From Giesbergeria sp. (GTDB lineage Bacteria > Pseudomonadota > Gammaproteobacteria > Burkholderiales > Burkholderiaceae_C): DNA of 64,000 nucleotides. The position numbers were made by a program, and so were the translations under genes. Position 1 is the stretch's first letter. Every line of letters starts with the position of its first letter. The stretch covers positions 1-64,000 of the forward strand of contig JAKLLE010000005.1 in the NCBI GenBank assembly GCA_023150295.1, in the 5' to 3' direction. The notes beneath the pieces are model-generated. The model did no database searches. It was given only the letters and a program-made list of their open reading frames with translations, and was not told where the DNA came from. Below are positions 35,706 to 44,670 of the stretch, piece after piece.

Positions 35706-35734
35706 TCCAGGGCGCATCGCCGCGCATTTCAAGT

Positions 35735-35793
35735 GTTTTTGGCCTCTAGCGCTTGATGGACAAGCGCTACCAGCTATCAAATTTATAGTATTT
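35735..35793. repeat. Dispersed palindromic repeat, copy E
   Basis: TAGCGCTTG (35747-35755) and CAAGCGCTA (35761-35769) form a perfect stem with loop ATGGA. The flanks GTGTTTTTGGCC and CTATCAAATTTATAG are the family ends. It ends one base before the ATG of the CoA-transferase, in a stretch with no ribosome-binding site. Confidence 0.85.
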
Positions 35794-35794
35794 C

Positions 35795-37066
35795 ATGACC
35801 ACCCCCTCTCCCTCCCCAGGCGCCCTCGCAGGCATCAAGGTACTCGACCTCTCCCGCGTGCTGGCCGGGCCGTGGTGCACGCAACTCCTGGCCGACCTGG
35901 GGGCCGATGTGGTCAAGGTCGAGCGCCCCGGCGCGGGCGACGACACGCGCCACTGGGGCCCGCCCTTTTTGCAGGATGCCGAAGGCAAGGCCACTGACCA
36001 GGCCGCCTACTACACCGCCTGCAACCGCAACAAGCGCTCGGTCACCATCGACTTGGGCCAACCCGAGGGCCAGGCGCTCATCCGCCAGATGGCACAGCAG
36101 GCCGATGTGGTGGTGGAGAACTTCAAGGTCGGCGGCCTGAAGCAATACGGGCTGGACCACGAGAGCCTGCGCACGCTCAACCCGCGCCTCATCTACTGCT
36201 CCATCACCGGCTTCGGGCAGGACGGGCCGTATGCCGAGCGCGCGGGCTACGACCTCATGGTGCAGGCCATGACCGGGCTCATGGACATCACCGGCCGCGC
36301 CGATGGCGAGCCCGGCGGCGGCCCGCAGCGCGTGGGCGTGGCGGTGATCGACCTGTTCACCGGCCTGTATGCCAGCAACGCCATCCTGGCCGCACTGCAC
36401 GTGCGCGACAACGCCGCCACCGGCACCGGCCAGGGACAGCACATCGACATGGCCCTGCTCGACGTGGGCATGGCCGTGCTCGCCAACCAGGCCGCAGGCT
36501 ACCTGGCCACCGGCGTGGCACCCGCGCGCCAGGGCAACAGCCACCCCAGCCTGGCGCCGTACCAGGACTTCCCCACCCAGGACGGCAGCATGCTGCTGGC
36601 CATTGGCAACGACGGGCAGTTCCAGCGCTTTTGCGCCGCTGCGGGCCAGGGCGCCTGGGCGCAAGACCCGCGCTTTGCCACCAACACGCTGCGCGTGCAG
36701 CACCGCACAGACCTCATCCCGGCCCTGCAGGCGGTCACGCGCACACGAACCACCGCCGATTGGATTGCGCTGCTCGAAGACAAGGCCGTGCCCTGCGGCC
36801 CCATCAACACCATTGCCCAGGCCTTTGACGACGCCCAGGTCAAGGCGCGCGGCCTGGCCGTCACCCTGCCGCGCTGGCAGCAGCGCGAAGCCGCCGACGG
36901 CGTGCAGCACATCACCGGCGTGGCCAGCCCGCTGCGCCTGTCCGCCACGCCGCCCGTGCTGCGCAACGCCCCGCCCGCGCTGGGCCAGCACACCCACGAG
37001 GTGCTGCGCGAACTGGGGCTGGACGCGCAGCGCATCGCCCAGTTGCAGGCGCAAGGGGTGGTGTGA
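35795..37066 (+). CDS. CaiB/BaiF family CoA-transferase (probable succinyl-CoA:glutarate CoA-transferase)
   Basis: Class III CoA-transferase, 423 residues. N-terminal GIKVLDLSRVLAGPWCTQLL, then GADVVKVERPGAGDDTR with the catalytic Asp in this family's TDLMVQAM-like position (YDLMVQAMTGLMDITG). RNKRSVTIDLGQPEG is also typical. Position directly after gcdH suggests it activates glutarate to glutaryl-CoA using succinyl-CoA. The ATG follows repeat copy E with no visible Shine-Dalgarno. Confidence 0.9.
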   Translation: MTTPSPSPGALAGIKVLDLSRVLAGPWCTQLLADLGADVVKVERPGAGDDTRHWGPPFLQDAEGKATDQAAYYTACNRNKRSVTIDLGQPEGQALIRQMAQQADVVVENFKVGGLKQYGLDHESLRTLNPRLIYCSITGFGQDGPYAERAGYDLMVQAMTGLMDITGRADGEPGGGPQRVGVAVIDLFTGLYASNAILAALHVRDNAATGTGQGQHIDMALLDVGMAVLANQAAGYLATGVAPARQGNSHPSLAPYQDFPTQDGSMLLAIGNDGQFQRFCAAAGQGAWAQDPRFATNTLRVQHRTDLIPALQAVTRTRTTADWIALLEDKAVPCGPINTIAQAFDDAQVKARGLAVTLPRWQQREAADGVQHITGVASPLRLSATPPVLRNAPPALGQHTHEVLRELGLDAQRIAQLQAQGVV

Positions 37067-37072
37067 TACAAA

Positions 37073-37124
37073 ACAGGCTCCAGCGCTCATATTCATTGCG
37101 CCAACAGCTATTATTTTTATAGCA
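37073..37124. repeat. Dispersed palindromic repeat, copy F
   Basis: CCAGCGCTCATATTCATTGCGCC (stem region about 37080-37102) followed by the A/T-rich end ACAGCTATTATTTTTATAGC. The repeat runs directly into AAAGGAG, the ribosome-binding site of the OsmC gene. Confidence 0.75.
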
Positions 37125-37136
37125 AAGGAGCCTTTC

Positions 37137-37613
37137 ATGGCCAACTACGAAGCCCAGGTGGTGTGGGAACGCGGCGACCAAGCCTTTGTGGACCAGCGCT
37201 ACAGCCGCCGCCACTGGCTGCGCTTCGATGGGGGTCTGGAGGTGCCCGCATCGTCCTCGCCCCACGTGGTGCCCCTGCCCTGGTCCGACCCGGCGGCGGT
37301 GGACCCGGAAGAGGCTTTCATCGCCTCGATCTCCAGCTGCCACATGCTGTGGTTCCTGTCGCTGGCGGCCCGCGAAGGCTACTGCGTGGACCGCTACGAG
37401 GACAGCGCCAGCGGCACCCTGGCGCAGAACATCGCAGGCCAGTTCGCCTTTGCCGAGGTCACCCTGCACCCGCAGGTGCACTTCAGCGGCCACCTGCGCC
37501 CCACCACCGAGGCCATCCACACCCTGCACCACCGCGCGCACGAAGAGTGCTTCATCGCCAACTCCGTGCGCTGCGAAGTGCGCTGCGAGCCGGTGATCGA
37601 AGAAGCGGGTTGA
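37137..37613 (+). CDS. OsmC-family peroxiredoxin-like protein
   Basis: 158 residues from MANYEAQVVWERG. OsmC/Ohr fold: ISSCHMLWFLSLAAREGY contains the first redox Cys (about residue 63), and the second Cys is in HEECFIANSVRCEV near the C-terminus. Members reduce organic hydroperoxides with a dithiol. Which subfamily (OsmC or YhfA-like) is uncertain. AAAGGAG, at the end of repeat F, lies 6 bases before the ATG. The stop is followed at a short distance by the convergent NAD(P)-binding protein. Confidence 0.9.
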   Translation: MANYEAQVVWERGDQAFVDQRYSRRHWLRFDGGLEVPASSSPHVVPLPWSDPAAVDPEEAFIASISSCHMLWFLSLAAREGYCVDRYEDSASGTLAQNIAGQFAFAEVTLHPQVHFSGHLRPTTEAIHTLHHRAHEECFIANSVRCEVRCEPVIEEAG

Positions 37614-37650
37614 CGCATCTCTGCGGCACAGGCACTGCCCACGCCCACAC

Positions 37651-38292
37651 TCAATACGCCACGGTGAAGCGCTGGCGCACATGGCGCGGCGTTTCCAGTT
37701 CATCCACGATGGCCACGGCCAGGTCGGCCACGCTGATGGTGCCGGGCTGGTCGCCGTTCATCAGGGGCGACTCGGTGCCCAGCCGGTACTGCCCCGTGCG
37801 CTCACCCGGCTGCAGCAGGATGGCGGGTGACAGAAAGGTCCAGTCCAGCGCGTCTTCGGTCCGGATCCAGTTCAGCGCCTCGCGCGCGGCCAGTGCGCCT
37901 TGCTTCCATTCGGCCGGGAACTGGGGCGTGTCCACCAACTGCACGCCGGGCGCCACGAACAGGCTGCCTGCACCACCCACCACCAGAATGCGGCGCAGGC
38001 CTGCCTGCTTGGTGCCGTCGATGATGGCGCGGGTGCCGCGCAAGAACTCGTCGTGGATGCGCGGGTTGTCCCAGCCTGGGTTGTAGGCGCTGACCACGGC
38101 ATCGTGCCCGGCCACGGCGCGCGCCACCTGGGCGGCATCCTGCGCATCGGCCTCGCGCACCGCCAGGCCCTCACGCGGCGCCAGCTTGGCAGGGTTGCGG
38201 GCCAGCGCCGTCACGCGGTGGCCGCGCTGCAGCAGTTCTTGGAGCACGGCCGAGCCGACAAAGCCGGTGGCGCCGATCAGAGCGATGTGCAT
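37651..38292 (-). CDS. NAD(P)-binding protein, atypical SDR (NmrA/YwnB-like)
   Basis: 213 residues from MHIALIGATGFVGSAVLQEL, with AGGAGA 6 bases upstream. The N-terminal GATGFVGS binds the dinucleotide. No Ser-Tyr-Lys triad is visible, as in atypical SDRs (NmrA-like, flavin-reductase-like). RILVVGGAGSL and DWTFLSPAILLQPGERTG are family-typical. It is divergent from a LysR gene, which probably controls it. Confidence 0.88.
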   Translation of the reverse strand: MHIALIGATGFVGSAVLQELLQRGHRVTALARNPAKLAPREGLAVREADAQDAAQVARAVAGHDAVVSAYNPGWDNPRIHDEFLRGTRAIIDGTKQAGLRRILVVGGAGSLFVAPGVQLVDTPQFPAEWKQGALAAREALNWIRTEDALDWTFLSPAILLQPGERTGQYRLGTESPLMNGDQPGTISVADLAVAIVDELETPRHVRQRFTVAY

Positions 38293-38380
38293 AGGGGTTC
38301 TCCTGGTTCCAAAGTTGCGATGCTGCAAGCATAAAAACTGCACGATCATTGCGGTAGATGGCTAAACACGCCTTCACAAT

Positions 38381-38398
38381 GAAGTGCAACTTCACAAT
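38381..38398. promoter_or_regulatory. Possible LysR-type operator
   Basis: GAAGT-GCA-ACTTC (38381-38393) is a perfect interrupted palindrome. It lies between direct repeats CTTCACAAT at 38372-38380 and 38390-38398, 18 bases apart. Located in the gap between the divergent NAD(P)-binding gene and LysR gene. Confidence 0.35.
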
Positions 38399-38414
38399 CA
38401 ACCGAAAAACCCCC

Positions 38415-39317
38415 ATGGATGACCTGCGGCGCATGGCCGTGTTCGCCAGCGTGGTGCAGCACGGGTCGATGAGCGGCGCGGCGCGCGCCCTGGGCATGAG
38501 CACCTCGGCCGTGAGCCAACAGGTGCGGCGGCTGGAGCGCTCAGGCGGCGTCACGCTGCTGCACCGCTCCACGCGCAAGCTCACGCTGACCGAGGCGGGT
38601 GAGCGCTACCACGCGCACTGCGCGGCCTTGTGCGCAGCCGCCGAGCAGGCGCGCGCCGAGCTGGCCGCTGCGCACGCCGCGCCCAGCGGGGAACTGCGCC
38701 TGTCGGCCACCGTGGGCTTTGCCCGGCACATCGCACCGGCCCTGGGTGGCATGCTGGCGCAATACCCCGCGCTGCGCCTGCGGCTGCTGGTGGACGATGC
38801 GCCCATCGACCTGATCCAGTCGCGCATCGACCTGGCGCTGCGCTTTGGCCGCCTGAGCGATTCGAGCTGGGCCGCACGGCGCCTGTGCGCCATGCAGTGG
38901 TGGCTGTGCGCCAGCCCCGGCTGGCTGGCGCGCCACGCCGCGCCGCTCGACCCCGACGCGCTGCACGCTCAGGATTGGCTGGGCTTTTCCCGCGAAGGCA
39001 CGGGCCTGCGGCTAGAGCTGCAGGGCCCGGCCGGCGAAACGCGCAGCCTGGTGGTGCAGCCGCGCATCGCCAGCAACAACCAGCTCTCGATCCAGCAGAT
39101 GTGCGAGGCCGGCCTGGGCCTGGCGCTGATGGGCAGCATGGACGTGCAGGACGCCCTGCAGGCGGGGCGTCTGGTGCGGCTGCTGCCGCAGTGGTCGTTC
39201 GGCACGCTGGACATCTGGGCTGTCACCCCGCAGCGCGATGCCCAGCCCGCCAAGGTGCGCCAGGCCATAGCGGTGCTGCAAGCCTACCTGCGCAGCCTGC
39301 CGGGCACCACCGCATGA
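38415..39317 (+). CDS. LysR-family transcriptional regulator
   Basis: 300 residues from MDDLRRMAVFASVVQHGSMS. Winged HTH MSGAARALGMSTSAVSQQVR (about 19-38) and a substrate-binding domain with FARHIAPALGGML and IDLALRFGRLSDSSWAARRL. Resembles the CrgA/DmlR subgroup. It is divergent from the atypical SDR, its likely target. No effector can be inferred. Confidence 0.9.
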   Translation: MDDLRRMAVFASVVQHGSMSGAARALGMSTSAVSQQVRRLERSGGVTLLHRSTRKLTLTEAGERYHAHCAALCAAAEQARAELAAAHAAPSGELRLSATVGFARHIAPALGGMLAQYPALRLRLLVDDAPIDLIQSRIDLALRFGRLSDSSWAARRLCAMQWWLCASPGWLARHAAPLDPDALHAQDWLGFSREGTGLRLELQGPAGETRSLVVQPRIASNNQLSIQQMCEAGLGLALMGSMDVQDALQAGRLVRLLPQWSFGTLDIWAVTPQRDAQPAKVRQAIAVLQAYLRSLPGTTA

Positions 39318-39362
39318 CACCCGCGACAGCAGGTTTTGCCACGCTTGCCCATAATGGCCCGC

Positions 39363-40073
39363 ATGATCGACCTCTACACCGCCGCCACACCCAATGGGCA
39401 CAAGATCTCCATCGCGCTGGAGGAACTGGGCCTGCCCTACACCATGCATGTGCTGGATCTTGCGCGCGGGGACCAGAAGGAACCCTGGTTCCTGGCCATC
39501 AACCCCAACGGGCGCATTCCGGCCATCGTGGACCGCGATGCGGGCGACTTCGCGGTGTTCGAGTCCGGCGCAATCCTGCTGTACCTGGCCGAGAAGACCG
39601 GGCGCCTCCTGCCCCAGGACGCCAAGGGCCGCTCGCGCGTGGTGCAGTGGCTCATGTTCCAGATGGGCGGCATCGGCCCCATGATGGGCCAGGCCAATGT
39701 GTTCTTCCGCTACTTCCCCGAGAAGATCCAGCCCGCCATCGACCGCTACCAGGGCGAATCCAAGCGCCTGTTCCGCGTGCTCGACACCCATTTGCAGCAG
39801 CACGAATACCTGGCGGGCGACTACTCGATTGCCGACATTGCCAACTGGGCCTGGGTGCGCACGCACCGCTGGTCGGGCGTGCCGATCGACGAACTGCCCC
39901 ACCTGCAGCGCTGGGTGGAGGCCATCCGCGCACGCCCTGCAGTGCAAAAAGGCATCCTCATGCCGCCCTCGGCACGCGACACCAGCCCCAACCGGGAAGA
40001 AAGCGAGCGGCAGTTTGTGCAAGAGGCGCGCAAGATGGTGGAGATGGGCCAGCCGCGCCCATCGGGCGCCTGA
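39363..40073 (+). CDS. Glutathione S-transferase (YghU/GstB-like)
   Basis: 236 residues from [23 protein letters not shown] at 39354 is an alternative. N-terminal thioredoxin-like domain with TPNGHK and [26 protein letters not shown] as the gamma-glutamyl binding part, then an all-helical C-terminal domain ([17 protein letters not shown]). The TPNGHK/NPNGRIP start is typical of nu-class YghU-type enzymes with disulfide-reductase activity. Second GST gene follows after 16 bases. Confidence 0.9.
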   Translation: MIDLYTAATPNGHKISIALEELGLPYTMHVLDLARGDQKEPWFLAINPNGRIPAIVDRDAGDFAVFESGAILLYLAEKTGRLLPQDAKGRSRVVQWLMFQMGGIGPMMGQANVFFRYFPEKIQPAIDRYQGESKRLFRVLDTHLQQHEYLAGDYSIADIANWAWVRTHRWSGVPIDELPHLQRWVEAIRARPAVQKGILMPPSARDTSPNREESERQFVQEARKMVEMGQPRPSGA

Positions 40074-40089
40074 CCGACGGAGCCCCGCA

Positions 40090-40713
40090 ATGAAGCTGTA
40101 CACCGCCCCCCGCGCCCCCAACCCGCGCCGCGTGACCATGTTCATGGCCGAAAAGGGCATCACCGGCATCGCGCTGGTGCCCGTGGACCTGAACGCGCAA
40201 GAGCACAAGGCACAGGCCTTTCGCACCAAGAGCCCGCTGGCCACCGTGCCTGCGCTGGAGCTGGACGACGGCCGCATCCTGACCGAGACCCGCGCCATCT
40301 GCACCTGGCTGGAGGGGCGCTACCCCGAGCCCAACCTCATGGGCCAGGACTTCGAGGAGCGCGCCTTCATCGAAATGGCCGACCGGCGCGTGGAGTGGTA
40401 CCTGTTTGCGCGCATTGGCCACTGCATTCGCCACACGCACCCCGGCCTGGCGGTGCTGGAGCAGCCCCAGTTCCCCGACTACGGCCACAGCGAAGGCCTC
40501 AAGATGCGCGAGGCTGCGCGCTGGCTGGACGACACGCTGGCGCAGCAACCCTATGTGGCGGGCGAGCGCTTCACCATTGCCGACATCACCGCCTTCTGCG
40601 CGCTGGAGTTCGCCCGCGGACTGATGAAGTTTGTCCCTGGCGCCGAGGACATGCCCCACCTGCAGGCCTGGCGCGACCGCGTTGCCGAACGCCCCTGCGC
40701 CCGGGCGGTTTGA
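40090..40713 (+). CDS. Glutathione S-transferase
   Basis: 207 residues. Thioredoxin fold start MKLYTAPRAPNPRRVTMFMA, SPLATVPALELDDGRILTET with cis-Pro, TRAICTWLEGRYPEPNL, and a C-terminal helical domain (GERFTIADITAFCALEFARG). Same operon as the preceding GST. The two differ enough not to be a recent duplication. Stops convergently with the sensor kinase gene, with one base between. Confidence 0.9.
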   Translation: MKLYTAPRAPNPRRVTMFMAEKGITGIALVPVDLNAQEHKAQAFRTKSPLATVPALELDDGRILTETRAICTWLEGRYPEPNLMGQDFEERAFIEMADRRVEWYLFARIGHCIRHTHPGLAVLEQPQFPDYGHSEGLKMREAARWLDDTLAQQPYVAGERFTIADITAFCALEFARGLMKFVPGAEDMPHLQAWRDRVAERPCARAV

Positions 40714-40714
40714 A

Positions 40715-42094
40715 TCAGTAGGGAAAGCGCAGGGTGAATACGGTCCGTCCACCGGCCGACGCGGCGGACACCTCGCCCTGGTGTGCGCGCAGGATGGCCT
40801 GTGTGATGGCAAGACCCAGCCCTGTGCCTTCGCCTGCGGCATGCTGGCGCGCAGGATCCACACGGTAGAAGCGCTCAAACAAGCGGTCCAGATGCTGCGC
40901 GGGAATCGTCTCGCCCGTGTTTTCCACCTGCAGCAACAACGGGCCTTCCTGGCGCACGATGGTCACCGTCACCCGGCCTCCCGGCGAAGTGTGGCGCAGG
41001 GCATTGGACAACAGGTTGTTCAGCGCCCTGCGCAGCATGAGCCGGTCACCCTGCACCATGCCGTCACCCGTGAGCACCAAAGCGATGCGCCGCTCGTCGG
41101 CCAGCGCCTCGTAAAAGTCAAACAGGTCGCGCACCTCGCGCGCCAGATCCACCGGCTCGCCATGCACGATGGCCAGACCGTTCTCGGCCTTGGCCAGGAA
41201 CAGCATGTCGGCAATCATGCGCGCCAGGCGTTCAAACTCTTCAGCGTTCGATTCAAGGATGGCGCGATAGCTGTCGGCGTCGCGCGGGCGGCTCAGCGCC
41301 ACCTGCGTCTGCATCATCAGGTTGCTGATGGGGGTGCGCAGCTCATGGGCCAGGTCGGAGGAAAAATCGGACAGGCGCCGGAAGGCCTCTTCCAGACGCT
41401 CGAGCATTTCGTTCAGGGTGGCGGCGAGGTCGGCCAGCTCGGCAGGCACGGCCTGCGCGGGCAGGCGCCGGTCCAGGCTGTGTGCCGTCACCCCGGCCGC
41501 CTGTTCACGCATGGAGCGCAGCGGCGCAAGACCCCGGCGCGCGGCAAACCAACCCAGCAGCCCCATGAGCAAAGCCGCGCAAGCCACAAACAGCCACAGG
41601 CTGCGCTGCAAGGCGCGCAGGAAGGCATCGTGGTGTTCGCTGTCGATGGCCATGGCCACCTGCACCTGCGTACCCATGGCCGTTGGGAACGTTGCCGCCA
41701 GACCCCGGTAGTTCTTTCCGTCTTGCGCCCATGTCCACAGCGGCGCCAAGGCCAGCTCTGCGGCCAGCACCGGCAACTGCGGTGGCCACTGCGCGTCGGG
41801 CGTCGCCAGCAAGACCTGCTGGTCTGGCCCGAGAACTCGCACTACCAAGTCATGGTGCGCCAGGAATGCATCCCCCAGCGGCGCGGACAGGCGTTCGAGT
41901 TGTGCCAGGGAGTCCACCTGCGCAATGAGGTGTTGGGCATGCTGCAGCTTGCCCGTGAGTTCAGCACGGTCCAGATCCTCGAAGTGGCGTTCGATCGCCC
42001 CCCCGACCAGCCCGCCCAAAGCCAGCAGCACGGCGACCGAACCCAGGGTGAACAGCAGCGTGAGCCGCGCCGTCAGCGAAAGGCGTGCGATCAC
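40715..42094 (-). CDS. Heavy-metal sensor histidine kinase (CusS-like)
   Basis: 459 residues, inner membrane. Membrane segment 1 ([20 protein letters not shown]), a periplasmic sensor part (about 35-160), segment 2 ([20 protein letters not shown]), and HAMP around [20 protein letters not shown]. The H-box is [20 protein letters not shown] with the phospho-His. N-box [11 protein letters not shown] and G-boxes [14 protein letters not shown] form the ATPase. The cus/cop/sil kinases share this layout. The start overlaps the response-regulator stop by four bases. Confidence 0.92.
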   Translation of the reverse strand: MIARLSLTARLTLLFTLGSVAVLLALGGLVGGAIERHFEDLDRAELTGKLQHAQHLIAQVDSLAQLERLSAPLGDAFLAHHDLVVRVLGPDQQVLLATPDAQWPPQLPVLAAELALAPLWTWAQDGKNYRGLAATFPTAMGTQVQVAMAIDSEHHDAFLRALQRSLWLFVACAALLMGLLGWFAARRGLAPLRSMREQAAGVTAHSLDRRLPAQAVPAELADLAATLNEMLERLEEAFRRLSDFSSDLAHELRTPISNLMMQTQVALSRPRDADSYRAILESNAEEFERLARMIADMLFLAKAENGLAIVHGEPVDLAREVRDLFDFYEALADERRIALVLTGDGMVQGDRLMLRRALNNLLSNALRHTSPGGRVTVTIVRQEGPLLLQVENTGETIPAQHLDRLFERFYRVDPARQHAAGEGTGLGLAITQAILRAHQGEVSAASAGGRTVFTLRFPY

Positions 42095-42765
42095 GGAGTC
42101 TCCAGCACATAGCCCATGCCACGCACGGTGCGAATGAGCTTGGGTTCGAAGGCATCGTCCACCTTGGCGCGCAGGCGGCGCATGGCCACCTCGATGACGT
42201 TGGTGTCGCTGTCGAAATTCATGTCCCAGACCTGCGAGGCGATCAGCGAGCGCGGCAGCACCTCGCCCTGACGGCGCATCAGCAGCTCCAGCAGCGCAAA
42301 CTCCTTGGCAGTCAGGTCGATGCGCTGCCCACCGCGTACCACGCGGCGGCGCAGCAGGTCCAGTTCCAGGTCGGCGGCGCGCAGCACGGTGGACTCCATG
42401 CCGCTTCGGCCCCGGCGCAGCAGGGTGCGCACACGCGCCAGAAACTCCGAGAACGCGAACGGCTTGACTAGGTAGTCGTCAGCCCCCAGCTCCAGGCCCC
42501 TGACACGATCCTCTACTTGGTCGCGCGCGGTCAAAAAAAGTACCGGTATCTCCTTGCCGCTGCGGCGCAAAGTCTCCAGCACCTGCCAGCCGTTGAGGCC
42601 GGGCAGCATCACGTCGAGCACCAGCAGGTCGTGGTCACCGGTGACCGCCAGGTGCAAACCGTCCACACCATTGCGTGCCAGATCGACCACAAAGCCCGAC
42701 TCCGCCAGACCCTGCTGGAGGTAGTCGCCCGTCTTGGGCTCGTCTTCAACGATGAGGATTTTCAT
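42091..42765 (-). CDS. Heavy-metal response regulator (CusR/CopR-like)
   Basis: 224 residues, OmpR type. Receiver domain: [20 protein letters not shown] with acidic pocket, phospho-Asp in [14 protein letters not shown] (about residue 51), Lys in [14 protein letters not shown]-terminal winged helix with [20 protein letters not shown] and [13 protein letters not shown]. Strong similarity to the CusR/CopR/SilR family in layout and in [14 protein letters not shown]. Transcribed divergently from the RND operon, with an inverted-repeat box between. Confidence 0.93.
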   Translation of the reverse strand: MKILIVEDEPKTGDYLQQGLAESGFVVDLARNGVDGLHLAVTGDHDLLVLDVMLPGLNGWQVLETLRRSGKEIPVLFLTARDQVEDRVRGLELGADDYLVKPFAFSEFLARVRTLLRRGRSGMESTVLRAADLELDLLRRRVVRGGQRIDLTAKEFALLELLMRRQGEVLPRSLIASQVWDMNFDSDTNVIEVAMRRLRAKVDDAFEPKLIRTVRGMGYVLETP

Positions 42766-42830
42766 GGGCGCGGTGCTGCGACAGGGCTCTGCGCCGGATT
42801 GTGCCTGCCCCAGCGCTGACTGGACGCTAG

Positions 42831-42847
42831 ATGACAGATTTGTAATC
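42831..42847. promoter_or_regulatory. Cop/cus-type response-regulator box
   Basis: TGACA-GATT-TGTAA (42832-42845) within ATGACAGATTTGTAATC is a near-perfect inverted repeat that resembles the cop/cus boxes bound by CopR/CusR (motif from memory of the family). It lies in the 118-bp gap between the response-regulator start and the outer-membrane factor start. Confidence 0.65.
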
Positions 42848-42883
42848 TTCCGGAAAGCTTCCCGTCGGGGGGCGCACAGCACC

Positions 42884-44122
42884 ATGCAGGCCATGTCCTC
42901 ACACCTCCTCATGAACCGAGCACCGCGAAGATGCACCGGGTTGCTGCTGGCCCTTGTGCTGGTCACCGCACCTGCCGCCGCGCAAACGCTGGCACAGGCC
43001 CTGGATAAGGCCTGGCTGCTGCACCCCCAGGCCCAGGCGGGCAGCGCACGCAACGCCCAGGCCGCAGCCCGCGTCGAAGCGGCCAGCGGCTTGACGCCGG
43101 GACCGGCCACGCTGTCACTGGGATCCGCGAGCGACCGCTTTCACGCCAACCAGGGCCAGCGCGAATGGGAGGTCGAAATGGCCGTTCCGCTGTGGCTGCC
43201 TGGCCAGAAAGCTGCGCAAGGCGCCGAGGCTGCCAGCGGCCAGGCCCAGGTCGTGGCACAACAACATGCGCTGCGCCTGCAACTGGCGGGCGAGCTGCGC
43301 ACCGCCTGGTGGACCGTGGCGGCTGCGCGCCAAACCCGTACCCAGGCCCAGCAGCGCGTGGACACGGCCCAGGCCCTCCTGGCGAATGTGCAGCGCCGCT
43401 ACCGCGCGGGTGAGCTGGCACGCATCGACGCCAATCTGGCCCAGCGCGAAGCGCTCGCCGCGCAGGGCGCCCTCTCCGACAGCGACGCCGCCCTGCTGCA
43501 GGCCGAGCAGGGCTTTCGCACGCTGACTGGCACCGCCGCGCCCGCACAACTGTCCCCCGAGCCACCCGAGATGCCGGAATCGGACGGACAGGACCATCCC
43601 CTGCGTGCCGCTGCGTCGGCCACCCTCGCCCAGGCGCAGGCACGGGTGCGGTCGGCAGACACCACACGCCGTGCGTCACCCGAGCTGGCCTTGCGCATGG
43701 TGCGCGACCGCGGCGCGGCGGGACAGCCGTATGCAAACACCCTGGGGGTCAAGCTGACCATTCCGCTGTCGTCCGAGCCGCTGGTGCGCCAGGCCCAGTC
43801 GGCCGCATTGGCCGATCTGGCGCAGGCCCAGGCAGAAATAGACCAGGTGGAACGCACGCTGGCGCTTGATGCTGCCCTGGCCCGCCGCCACCTGGAAACC
43901 ACGGAACGCCAGTGGAAGCAGGCGCAGGAGCGCCTGGCCCTGGACACCGACACGCTCCAACTGGCAGAAAAAGCCTTTGCCCTCGGCGAGACCGACCTCA
44001 CCGCCCTGCTGCGCGCACGCGCCGACGCACTGGAAGCCCAGGCCCTGGTGGGCCAGCAGCAGGTGGCCCTGATGGCCGCCCGGTCCCGCATGCACCAAGC
44101 CCTGGGAGTTCTTCCGAAATGA
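42884..44122 (+). CDS. Outer-membrane factor (TolC-like) of metal RND efflux system
   Basis: 412 residues from ATG at 42884 (ATG codons at 42893 and 42911 are also possible; the last gives the shortest signal peptide). Signal peptide [20 protein letters not shown]. Two repeats of coiled-coil helices of the OEP/TolC type ([40 protein letters not shown], and [15 protein letters not shown] in the second half as [15 protein letters not shown]). It forms the outer-membrane channel of the tripartite pump, corresponding to CzcC/CusC. The TGA overlaps the next gene by ATGA. Confidence 0.88.
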   Translation: MQAMSSHLLMNRAPRRCTGLLLALVLVTAPAAAQTLAQALDKAWLLHPQAQAGSARNAQAAARVEAASGLTPGPATLSLGSASDRFHANQGQREWEVEMAVPLWLPGQKAAQGAEAASGQAQVVAQQHALRLQLAGELRTAWWTVAAARQTRTQAQQRVDTAQALLANVQRRYRAGELARIDANLAQREALAAQGALSDSDAALLQAEQGFRTLTGTAAPAQLSPEPPEMPESDGQDHPLRAAASATLAQAQARVRSADTTRRASPELALRMVRDRGAAGQPYANTLGVKLTIPLSSEPLVRQAQSAALADLAQAQAEIDQVERTLALDAALARRHLETTERQWKQAQERLALDTDTLQLAEKAFALGETDLTALLRARADALEAQALVGQQQVALMAARSRMHQALGVLPK

Positions 44123-44670
44123 ATCCCGTACGAGTCCTTTTGCTGGGCACCGCCCTGGCTGCTGCGGCCCTGCCCGCCCTGGCCCATGGCGATGAAGACC
44201 ACAGCGAGCCCCACGTCGTTGCCACCGCTCCCATGGCCGCGCAAAGCCCGCGCACCGAGGCCCAGACCGATGCCTTCGAACTGGTGGCCTCGCTGGAGCA
44301 GGACCGGCTGGTGCTGCACATCGACCGCTTCGACACCAATGAACCTGTCGAGGGCGCACAGGTGGAAGTGGACACCGGCACCATGCAGGCCAAGGCCACG
44401 CAATCGTCTCCCGGCGTGTACTGGGTGGCCCAGGGCGCGCTTGGCCAGCCAGGCAAGCACCCGCTGACCATCACCATCGAAACCGAAGACACCGCTGATC
44501 TTCTGACCGCCACGCTGGAAGTGCCCGCCGCTCCCGCCCCCACCACCAGCGGCCCGATATCCGAACCCTGGATGGCCTGGGGCCTGGGCGGCACCCTGCT
44601 GCTCTCGGGTGCGGGCCTGCTGGCCCTGCGCCGTCGCCCCCGTGCCACCGCCCCAGGATCGCCCGTATGA
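44119..44670 (+). CDS. Periplasmic metal-island protein with C-terminal membrane anchor
   Basis: 183 residues between the outer-membrane factor and the adaptor, overlapping both by ATGA. Signal peptide [20 protein letters not shown], then a His/Asp/Glu-rich mature start HGDEDHSEPH. A beta domain (about 55-130: LVASLEQDRLVLHIDRFDTN, HPLTITIETEDTADLLTATL) and a final membrane helix (WGLGGTLLLSGAGLLALRRR) follow. I know no named family with certainty; similar proteins occur in metal RND operons. Metal binding by the N-terminal HGDEDH stretch is inferred. Confidence 0.75.
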   Translation: MNPVRVLLLGTALAAAALPALAHGDEDHSEPHVVATAPMAAQSPRTEAQTDAFELVASLEQDRLVLHIDRFDTNEPVEGAQVEVDTGTMQAKATQSSPGVYWVAQGALGQPGKHPLTITIETEDTADLLTATLEVPAAPAPTTSGPISEPWMAWGLGGTLLLSGAGLLALRRRPRATAPGSPV

